A stretch of 64,000 bases of DNA from Candidatus Cloacimonetes bacterium 4572_55 (GTDB lineage: Bacteria; 4572-55), in NCBI GenBank assembly GCA_002084765.1, contig NBMB01000041.1, positions 3,692-67,691 on the forward strand. Direction: 5' to 3'. Shown piece by piece: positions 23,845-31,062 of the stretch. Within the stretch, counting starts at the first letter, position 1, and each line of letters begins with the position of its first letter. A program made the translations under genes and the position numbers. The notes under the pieces were generated by a model. That model had not been told where the DNA came from, did not search any database, and worked only from the letters and a program-made list of their open reading frames with translations.

Positions 23845-25848
23845 TCAGAGCTTACTTCTCTCTTCTCTCATACGGTGCACGTCTTTGATCAGACCGGCTT
23901 GCACATATCCACGAATTATCAGATTATAGAATCGGATTCGTTCTTCATCAGAGATCGCTATTTCTTCGGGCATATTCCTGAACGTCTCCTCCCCAATATC
24001 GGGATAGCCTGACCTAACGTAAGCGTGAATCAACGCGCCGTATAGAGCCGAATCCGGAGCCACGCCACTTTTTATCATCCTGTCAAACGTCTGTTGAGCC
24101 GATTTCGAATCATCCGACTTGCCATAAGCGTCGATCAACGCGCCATACTCGACGACCCCGGGCGTGAGACCCTTTTCAATCATCTCACCAAGCGTCCGTT
24201 GAGCCAACCCCGTATAACCCGACTTGCCGTAAGCGTGGATCAGCGCGCCATATTCGACGGTTCCAGGCGTGAGACCCTTGTCAATCATCTCGTCAAATTT
24301 CTGTTGAGCCAATTTCGCGTAACCCGACCTGCCGTAAGCGTCGATCAACGCGCCGTATAGAGATGCGCTTGGGGTCAAGCCATTTTTTATCATCCTATCA
24401 AACGTCTGTTGAGCCGATTCCGCATTGTTCGACTTGCCATAAGAGTAGATCAGCGCGCCGTATAGGGCAGAATTTGGCATGAAACCTTTTTCAATCATTT
24501 CGTCAAACTTCCGTTGAGCCAATTCCGCGTATCCAGACTTGCCGTAAGAGTAGATCAACGCGCCATATTCGACGACCCCAGGCGTGAGACCCTTGTCAAT
24601 CATTTTGTAAAAGACCTCGTGAGCCAATTCCGCATAACCCGACCTACCGTAAGCGTGGATCAGCGCGCCGTATTGAGCCGCGTTTGGCGTCATGCCATTT
24701 TTTTCCATCTCGTCAAACGTCTGTTGCGCGGACTTAGTATCGCCCGACTTGCCGTAAGCGTGGATCAAAGAACCATAAATTGCCACATCTTGGGGAGCAA
24801 TTTTTTTCGCCTGTTCAAAGTAGAGTTTGGCTTTTACGGGATCGCCCTGTTGCGCGGATATATTGATCATCACGTTATAATGATGTTCATCTAAAGGGAT
24901 TGCGCCGTTTTTCACATCGTCGAACAATTTTTGCGCATCTTTGTGCCGATTAAGTTCCAGGTACGCGCATAATATCTCAAGGATCAGGATAGAATCCGGG
25001 GTGAGATCAATCTCTTCAACAAACTCAAGGGTCTGCCGGTAGACAAAATGATCCTTTTTTTCTCGCGTCGCTTTCATCAGGATGCTCGCATCCTTGACAT
25101 TTAGCGGGTAATTATGGAGACTCCGCCACCGCGCGTATTCGATCAGATCAATAATTTTTTTCTGTTCCGCGAGCTTGTTGAATATTTCCCAAATTGAGTA
25201 TCTGTCTGGCGTTACGCCCCGATCAGTCAGTTGTTTCAGCTTTTGGAATGCATCTATGACGCGGTTTTCTCCCATCAACGCCCATATCTCGGTTCGATAA
25301 CGTTGGGGATCGATCTCCTTTCCCTCGCCTCGGTCGGCTTCAATCTGTTGAAAAAGTTGATCGGCATTGCACGCGTGTTCCGTTTCGTTGTGACTGGGGA
25401 ATAGAGAAGTCAGACGGTCGAGAATGTCCGTATTAAAAGAGTCGATTATTCTGGGGCTGCCCTTTTGCAGCTTCTTAAATAAAGGGAGCCGAAGGGGCCC
25501 TAAGTTATTGACAATTCCCTCAAGTACACGGCGGCATCCCGCTTCGCTACCCGAGTTTGATTCAGCTATTGCCAGAGCGTACCAAAAATAGGAACCGATA
25601 ATGGAAGCCAGTCTTTTTACCGGAACCGTGGGATAAATCTTACCCCTTAGGCATCCCTTTGCCACGATCTCTCGGGCTATTTGGCAATACCACCATCCGG
25701 GTATGATCACGTTCCTGAACCCGTCTGGAAAGAACTCCTTCAACAATCTACCTGATCTGTTGTCCCCTTGTGCGAATTCTACCGCCAAATACAAAGCATT
25801 ATTTAGCTCTTGCCCGCTCAGTCTTATTTTTGGGATCATTTTTCCCAT
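23845..25848 (-). CDS. Bacterial pentatricopeptide-repeat (PPR) protein with nearly identical repeats
   Basis: 667 residues. The first about 200 have no recognised domain. From about residue 205 helical repeats begin (GVTPDRYSIWEIFNKLAEQ and divergent units), and from about 355 to 640 there are eight 35-residue repeats of the type YGALIHAYGKSG..LAQQ.FDEMI.KGLTP. PPR arrays are common in plant organelles and rare in bacteria, and usually bind single-stranded RNA through residues 5 and 35 of each repeat. Here residue 5 is Ala (Ser once) and residue 35 is Ala, Val, Ser or Thr, not the canonical Asn/Thr/Ser with Asp/Asn/Ser. No signal peptide is seen. It is last in the cheA-cheB-scpA direction, 130 bp after scpA, convergent with the OleA-like gene. 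RNA or protein binding is possible. Confidence 0.85.
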   Translation of the reverse strand: MGKMIPKIRLSGQELNNALYLAVEFAQGDNRSGRLLKEFFPDGFRNVIIPGWWYCQIAREIVAKGCLRGKIYPTVPVKRLASIIGSYFWYALAIAESNSGSEAGCRRVLEGIVNNLGPLRLPLFKKLQKGSPRIIDSFNTDILDRLTSLFPSHNETEHACNADQLFQQIEADRGEGKEIDPQRYRTEIWALMGENRVIDAFQKLKQLTDRGVTPDRYSIWEIFNKLAEQKKIIDLIEYARWRSLHNYPLNVKDASILMKATREKKDHFVYRQTLEFVEEIDLTPDSILILEILCAYLELNRHKDAQKLFDDVKNGAIPLDEHHYNVMINISAQQGDPVKAKLYFEQAKKIAPQDVAIYGSLIHAYGKSGDTKSAQQTFDEMEKNGMTPNAAQYGALIHAYGRSGYAELAHEVFYKMIDKGLTPGVVEYGALIYSYGKSGYAELAQRKFDEMIEKGFMPNSALYGALIYSYGKSNNAESAQQTFDRMIKNGLTPSASLYGALIDAYGRSGYAKLAQQKFDEMIDKGLTPGTVEYGALIHAYGKSGYTGLAQRTLGEMIEKGLTPGVVEYGALIDAYGKSDDSKSAQQTFDRMIKSGVAPDSALYGALIHAYVRSGYPDIGEETFRNMPEEIAISDEERIRFYNLIIRGYVQAGLIKDVHRMREERSKL

Positions 25849-25923
25849 AATTCCTACTCTCGTAATCTAATCGATTTAGTATATTCAAACAATATTTATT
25901 AACAGGTTATCATACAGACTATC

Positions 25924-25959
25924 ATGGCTATTATGGCTATTATGGCTATTATGGCTATT
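25924..25959. repeat. Four tandem copies of a 9-bp unit (ATGGCTATT)
   Basis: Perfect head-to-tail copies in the gap between scpA and the PPR gene, followed by a partial fifth copy (ATG). The unit length is a multiple of three but the tract is not inside either gene. It is the sort of array expected to vary in copy number through slippage. Confidence 0.8.
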
Positions 25960-25978
25960 ATGTAGATGGACGAGGTTC

Positions 25979-26779
25979 TCAGCGAGGCAGTGTGGTTTGG
26001 CGCGGGTAAATCCAAATTTCTCCGAAAATCCGAGACTGGCGCACGGTGATTTGGCGCAGTCGGAGCAGCTCCAACAAAGCTATAAATGTAACCGTCATGG
26101 AGAGTCGGTCGTCATCGTCGGAAAGAAGATCGAAAAACAGGATTCGATCTCGATAGCCTAATTGATACAGGATAACATCCATTTTTTCCTCGACAGTTAT
26201 CTCTTTTTTTTGGACAATATGCGGCTTTTCTTTATATTCCAACCGTTCCTTGATTCCCAGATAAGAGGAGATCAAATCGAAAATCGAGAGGTCGCTCGAC
26301 TCGATTTCCTCTGGAATTGGAGAGCTTTCCAGTATTTCCGGTATTTCCGGTAATAGAGAGGGAGAACGACCATAAACTTGTTGTTGCATATTTTCTTGTT
26401 TGGACAGGTGCGCCGCGGCTCCTCGCATTTTCTGATACTCTATCAATTGTCGAACCAGATTATCTCGAGGGTCTTCGGCGACTCCATTTTCCCGCTGAAG
26501 CGAGGGCAATAACATCCGCGCTTTGATCCGCATCAAAACCGACGCCATATCGACAAAATCGCCGGCAATGCTCAGATCCAGCTTTTTTATCTTTTCGATA
26601 TATTGCTGGAATTGATCCGAGATATACGCGATCGGGATATCATAAATATCGAGTCTGTCCTTTCGGATCAGGAACAAAAGCAGTTCCATAGGTCCTTCGA
26701 ACACATCGATTTTGATCTCATACCCAATATTTTTTTTTTGATTTGACATAAGAGATGGGGATGCGGCTGTCGAATTCAT
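25979..26779 (-). CDS. scpA: Segregation and condensation protein A (kleisin)
   Basis: Kleisin subunit that bridges SMC heads in the bacterial condensin needed for chromosome segregation. The signature near the N-terminus is IDVFEGPMELLLFLIRKDRLDIYDIPIAYI, followed by DFVDMASVLMRIKARMLLP, and the C-terminal winged-helix part ends TFIALLELLRLRQITVRQS..FGEIW. About 266 residues, normal. I use ATG 26779; the frame extends to a TTG at 26803 overlapping cheB, which looks less likely. scpB, the usual neighbour, is not in the window. It sits in a chemosensory operon, 20 bp after cheB. Confidence 0.94.
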   Translation of the reverse strand: MNSTAASPSLMSNQKKNIGYEIKIDVFEGPMELLLFLIRKDRLDIYDIPIAYISDQFQQYIEKIKKLDLSIAGDFVDMASVLMRIKARMLLPSLQRENGVAEDPRDNLVRQLIEYQKMRGAAAHLSKQENMQQQVYGRSPSLLPEIPEILESSPIPEEIESSDLSIFDLISSYLGIKERLEYKEKPHIVQKKEITVEEKMDVILYQLGYRDRILFFDLLSDDDDRLSMTVTFIALLELLRLRQITVRQSRIFGEIWIYPRQTTLPR

Positions 26780-26799
26780 AAAAATTATCTCGAGAAAAG

Positions 26800-27915
26800 T
26801 CAATCAGGTCTGTGCGTGTCTTTTGTCAATCGGCGCAGCATGTTGGGGATATTTTCCAATCGCAGCACATAACGAGCGGCTCCCAGCTCGATTGCTTTCT
26901 GCGGCATACCGAATACCACGCAACCGACTTCGCTCTGCGCGATTGTGACGCCGCCCGCGTCTTGAATGCTTTTCATCCCGACGGCTCCATCGTCTCCCAT
27001 ACCGGTTAACAGCACTGCCACAGCAAATTTTCGATAACAACTCGCTAAAGAATTAAAGGTAGTCGTAATCGAAGGGCAATGTCCATTGATCGGACTTCGG
27101 TTTTTGACAACAAATTCCCCTTTTCGGCTGAACTCCAACTGATATTTCTCCTTCTGAAAATAGATCATCCCTTTTCTCGGCAACTCGCCAGCTTCCGCTA
27201 TTTTGATCTTTAGCCGGGAGCAGCTATCAAGCCACCCCACCAATCCGTCCAAGAATCCATTGCTGATGTGTTGGATACAAACTACTGGAACTGGAAAGTC
27301 TTTCGGCAATTGGCTTAAGATTGTTTGCAGTGCTTGGGGTCCCCCGGTCGACGCGCCGATCGCCACTATACGCGCAGGTCGGGCTAAAGAAGGAGAGGGT
27401 GAAATGGGGAATTTTTGGAATTTTGACCTATCTGTCAGGATCCTTTTTCTCCGAAATTTATGGAACACGACCACCCCGGAAAGAATCTTGATCTTGTTGA
27501 TCAACTCTAAAGCGACGTCTTGATAACCGGCATGGAGACCGCGTTGGGGTTTCGGGAAAACGTCCACCGCGCCGGCTTGGATCAGCTTAAAAATGTTCTG
27601 CGAGTCCTCATCTTCTCGGACAGAAACACTGATAACCAAAATTGGTTTGGGGAATTTTTCCATAACTACTTTTATCAATTCCAGACCGTTCATCTTCGGC
27701 ATATGCAAATCCGTGCAGATGACATCGGGCTGAAGTTTCGGGATCAACTCCAGTGCTTCTAAGCCATTTCGAGCCATGCCAAGCACCTCAATATCCTTTG
27801 ATTCTGAGAGCATGCGTTTCAAGACAATCAGAGCCAGAGGAGAATCGTCGACAAGCAGAACCTTGATTGGGGGCTTGTTGGATCCTATATTATGGGTCAT
27901 TCGTTTGGTAATCAT
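26800..27915 (-). CDS. cheB: CheB chemoreceptor methylesterase/response regulator (copy 2)
   Basis: 371 residues from ATG 27915, which overlaps the upstream stop in an ATGA junction. Receiver domain with VLLVDDSP and phospho-acceptor Asp69 (CTDLHMPKMNG), then a 40-residue linker rich in Lys, Arg, Ser and Pro, and the esterase domain with catalytic Ser189 (GASTGGP), His216 (IQHISNGF) and the Asp of GMGDDGAVG. All catalytic residues are present. It differs clearly from copy 1 (10907-11860), so the two are old paralogues and not a recent duplication. Its operon partners are cheA upstream and scpA downstream. Confidence 0.95.
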   Translation of the reverse strand: MITKRMTHNIGSNKPPIKVLLVDDSPLALIVLKRMLSESKDIEVLGMARNGLEALELIPKLQPDVICTDLHMPKMNGLELIKVVMEKFPKPILVISVSVREDEDSQNIFKLIQAGAVDVFPKPQRGLHAGYQDVALELINKIKILSGVVVFHKFRRKRILTDRSKFQKFPISPSPSLARPARIVAIGASTGGPQALQTILSQLPKDFPVPVVCIQHISNGFLDGLVGWLDSCSRLKIKIAEAGELPRKGMIYFQKEKYQLEFSRKGEFVVKNRSPINGHCPSITTTFNSLASCYRKFAVAVLLTGMGDDGAVGMKSIQDAGGVTIAQSEVGCVVFGMPQKAIELGAARYVLRLENIPNMLRRLTKDTHRPD

Positions 27916-28301
27916 TCGCAAATTTTCTGGATTCTTTGATTGTCAGTATCCTTTTCTGCATCAAGAATCGACTGAATATCCGCGTCGATCATCGAGAAAA
28001 GGCACTTATTTTCCTTGATCAAAGGCTTTACAAATTTACTGATGACAATCTCCATATCATCGATAATTTCCAGCCAAAAGAGGATGATGTCAATACAAGA
28101 CAGTGCTTTTTTCAGCTCTGACAAAATCTCATCCTGCGCGCTCGTTCGCTCGGCGGCTCGACAATGCAAGGCTGTTTGACTGATTGCTCGGAGCATGTCC
28201 TCGCTGATAACCGCGCCTACATTGTTATCGGGCAACTTGGGACAAAATCTGACTATCTGCTTGGCAAAATTTTTGCTTTTCCCAAAAATTTCAATATTCA
28301 T
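27912..28301 (-). CDS. Small all-helical protein (possible four-helix-bundle, avd/IVP-like) between cheA and cheB
   Basis: 129 residues from ATG 28301, chosen because AAAGGA lies nine bases upstream; an ATG at 28340 gives 142 residues. The sequence is predicted helical throughout, with a segment SEDMLRAISQTALHCRAAER followed by DEILSELKKALSCIDIILFW and a final acidic helix. The pattern recalls the small 'four helix bundle' proteins related to the 23S rRNA intervening-sequence protein and to the diversity-generating retroelement accessory protein Avd. The likeness is by eye only. It overlaps cheB by ATGA, so its production is coupled to the chemosensory proteins. It has no phosphotransfer histidine motif like CheA's. 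Confidence 0.55.
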   Translation of the reverse strand: MNIEIFGKSKNFAKQIVRFCPKLPDNNVGAVISEDMLRAISQTALHCRAAERTSAQDEILSELKKALSCIDIILFWLEIIDDMEIVISKFVKPLIKENKCLFSMIDADIQSILDAEKDTDNQRIQKICE

Positions 28302-28372
28302 CCGACGTCCTTTACTACATTTACTACATCTATATCGCATTTATATCACAATCATACTTATTACATGATTTT

Positions 28373-30616
28373 TTAAATCAATCGTTTCAGTGTATCCAAT
28401 AGAGCCTGTTGGTCAAAAGTTCCCTTGGTAATATATGCGTTTGCTCCGGCTTCCACGCCTCGATGCTTATCCTCTTCCGAAGTGAGAGAGGTAACCAGAA
28501 TAACCGGCATCTCGTTATATTTTTTATTCTGGCGAATTTTCTCGGTAAGCTCCAAACCGTTCATATTTGGCATCTCTATATCCGAGATCAGCGCGTCGAA
28601 ACTTTGGACATTGAGCTTATTCATTGCATCCATGCCGTCGACCGCTGTCGTCACTTGATAACCGGACGCCTCTAATATCCGTTTTTCCTGCGTCCGAGTG
28701 GTGATCGAGTCCTCAGCCAGCAGAACTCGTTGCTGTTTTCCGGTATCTTCTTCCATTTTCTCATAAGCCGCGACTGGAATCGCATTTTTCTGCACTGATT
28801 GCATTAAGTCCATAGGATTCAACACCATGCAGACCTCTCCCGTGCCCAATATTGTGGAACCGGAGACATTGCGCACCCGCTTCAGGATTCCGCTATGCGG
28901 TTTCAGCACGATCTCCTGCTCATCGACCAGTTCATCGACAACAATACCGAGTCGATCTCCAGTCACTTTCAAAATGATGCACGGAAACTGTCTGTTTCCA
29001 TTCTCTTTTTGTTTTATGCCGGAAAATTCGCCAGAGGATTCATCGGACAATTCCAGCAGGTCCCACAGCCTGGCGACTGAGATTGCATGATTTTCCAGCA
29101 CGATCGTCTCCCGCCCTTCAATCGAAAAAATGCTGGCGCGATTAACCAACAGTGCTGTATCCACAAATTCTACTGGCAGGGCGTATTTTTTGCCATTTAT
29201 CCCAACAGTCAGCACACGCGTTGTCGCCAGCGTTATCGGCAGTTTTATGCGGAACATTGCGCCTTTGTTTGGGAGTGATTCGACCTGAATTGTGCCTTTC
29301 AAGCACTCGACATTGGCTCGAACCACGTCCAAACCCACCCCGCGACCCGAGACGTCGGTCACAAAATCGCTGGTCGAGAACCCCGAGTGGAAAATAAAGG
29401 GGCGAATTTGTTCCGCTGTCATCTGAGCGAGTTGCTCCTCACGGATCAAGCCCTGGTGCAACGCCTTTCGTTTGATCGCGTCGAGGTCCAGCCCCCTTCC
29501 GTCGTCAGAAATCTCGATCACCACGTTGGTTGAGGTCTGATAGGCTTTCACACAGACAGTCGCCTGGGTCGGCTTACCCAATTTTTTTCGTTCCAAAGGC
29601 GTTTCCACGCCATGATCGATAGCGTTTCGGATTAAGTGCATCAAAGGATCTTTCATTTCCTCCAAAATGCGTTTATCCGCGCTGGTCTCCCCTCCTTGTA
29701 TCAAAAAATCAATATCCTTTCCATTTTTGTTTGCCATATCGCGAACCATGCGAGGGAAAAGATTGAGGATCGTGGACATCGGTAACAAACGTACAGACCG
29801 GATACCTTCCTCAATGCTGTTCGCTACCAATTCCAGGCGAGTGGCGTCCTCAGAAAATTCGTTTTTCAAGCGGTTTAACAAGGAGCCCATTTGTTTCCAA
29901 CGCTCTTGATTTTGCTGTAACGCGGCGCTTGTGGAGGATTCTCGTATTTGGGCATTATTGAAGAAAGAATCTTGACTCAATTCTTCCCAGAGAGCCAGAG
30001 CCTGCTCCATTTGAATCGGACGCCGAGCAATACGAATCTTGGTCACAGTCAACTCGCCAGCATGAGTCATCAGCGCGTCTAACTGTTTTGGCTTTACCCG
30101 AATGGCATCGATCCGGTACTGGCCGCTATCTGTTTTTGTATCCGCGTCCGAGACGGGAGATTTTTCCAGAGGAGATTCCAGAGGTTCGGGATCCGGCGGT
30201 GCAACAGTCGTTTCATCCTGAGCAACAGGCGCGCGCTTGGATTTTGACCCTTCCAATTCTGCCAATACCCTCTCGACGTCCACATCCGTAGGCGTACCGA
30301 AAACAGCCTCTGACGCCAACTTTTGGATAGCGTCCAATCCGCTATAGAGGCGGTCGATCATCTCCGAAGTCAGGACAATTTTTCCTCGCTTGGCTTGACC
30401 CAATTTATCCTCGAAATGATGGGCGATCGTTTCCATATCCACCACGCCCAACATCCGCGCAGAGCCCTTTAGACTGTGCGCCTCTCGAAATATATCATCC
30501 AAAATCGATTGGTTACGCGGATTTTTTTCCAGCTCCAACAGACCCCGATCAAGGCTTTGCAAATGCTCTTCACTCTCCATTTGGAACAGATAGCGAAGCT
30601 CTTTATCTTCAATCAT
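28373..30616 (-). CDS. cheA: Hybrid chemotaxis histidine kinase CheA with C-terminal receiver
   Basis: 747 residues. The N-terminal Hpt (P1) has the phospho-acceptor His47 in REAHSLKGSARMLG. A Pro/Glu-rich linker (135-175) follows, then the dimerisation region and the kinase domain with the N-box MHLIRNAIDHGVETP and glycine boxes DDGRGLD and GRGVGLDVV. A CheW-like domain comes next (VLTVGINGKKYALPVEFVDT). A receiver with LLAEDSITTRTQEKR and the phospho-Asp of SDIEMPNMNG ends the protein. No separate P2 CheY-binding domain is evident. Hybrid CheA with an attached receiver is typical of Frz/Wsp/type IV pili-like systems. It is first in the cheA, helical protein, cheB, scpA direction. Confidence 0.96.
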   Translation of the reverse strand: MIEDKELRYLFQMESEEHLQSLDRGLLELEKNPRNQSILDDIFREAHSLKGSARMLGVVDMETIAHHFEDKLGQAKRGKIVLTSEMIDRLYSGLDAIQKLASEAVFGTPTDVDVERVLAELEGSKSKRAPVAQDETTVAPPDPEPLESPLEKSPVSDADTKTDSGQYRIDAIRVKPKQLDALMTHAGELTVTKIRIARRPIQMEQALALWEELSQDSFFNNAQIRESSTSAALQQNQERWKQMGSLLNRLKNEFSEDATRLELVANSIEEGIRSVRLLPMSTILNLFPRMVRDMANKNGKDIDFLIQGGETSADKRILEEMKDPLMHLIRNAIDHGVETPLERKKLGKPTQATVCVKAYQTSTNVVIEISDDGRGLDLDAIKRKALHQGLIREEQLAQMTAEQIRPFIFHSGFSTSDFVTDVSGRGVGLDVVRANVECLKGTIQVESLPNKGAMFRIKLPITLATTRVLTVGINGKKYALPVEFVDTALLVNRASIFSIEGRETIVLENHAISVARLWDLLELSDESSGEFSGIKQKENGNRQFPCIILKVTGDRLGIVVDELVDEQEIVLKPHSGILKRVRNVSGSTILGTGEVCMVLNPMDLMQSVQKNAIPVAAYEKMEEDTGKQQRVLLAEDSITTRTQEKRILEASGYQVTTAVDGMDAMNKLNVQSFDALISDIEMPNMNGLELTEKIRQNKKYNEMPVILVTSLTSEEDKHRGVEAGANAYITKGTFDQQALLDTLKRLI

Positions 30617-31062
30617 TCCATATCCTGTCCCTTTTTTTTGTACTCAAAATCCATCAAAAAGGGAGTTAGCACTCCGTCGAAACAGTAAAATTCTTCCTCT
30701 TTACGTCGCCTCAAAAGAACCAAAAATAAACAATTATGAATAAAAAATCAAGTGCTTATTTTTTCTCCTCATTGACTGGCTTTAACTCTACCATTAAATA
30801 CCGTCAAACCGAGTTATTGAACCGCTATGAATCGAGGTAATATAATAAACTGCTTGCAATTATGCCACGAGCTTTAAGTGAGAATTTCGAAGGATATCCG
30901 CATCGTAACACCTCACAAAAGAGATTAGCTTACCCCAATTGATAGAAATCATTTGACATATACGATATTATACGGTAAATTACCGAAAATTGCAAGACAA
31001 CATATATATGCAACTTTTCGATCTGGTTATTTTGAGGAAATGAAAATAGAAAGGATAAATTT
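30617..31062. other. 446-bp intergenic region between divergent cheA and the UPF0182 gene
   Basis: AT-rich. A plausible plus-strand promoter (30953-30981) is listed separately. No ORF with a ribosome site, tRNA-like fold or terminator was recognised. The promoter for cheA must lie here on the minus strand, but no single candidate stands out. Confidence 0.5.
30953..30981 (+). promoter_or_regulatory. Candidate promoter for the UPF0182 gene
   Basis: TTGACA (30953-30958), a 17-bp spacer and TAAATT (30976-30981). The -35 is perfect; the -10 matches four of six. The leader to the GTG at 31063 would be about 75 nt. Confidence 0.45.

Noticed and set aside
23960-24900. Regular 105-bp periodicity resembling a direct-repeat array, with plus-strand open frames at 24094-24360 and 24514-24894
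   Set aside because: The period equals 35 codons of the minus-strand PPR protein, and the plus frames are mirror images of its repeats. It is not a CRISPR array, whose repeats are shorter and separated by unique spacers.
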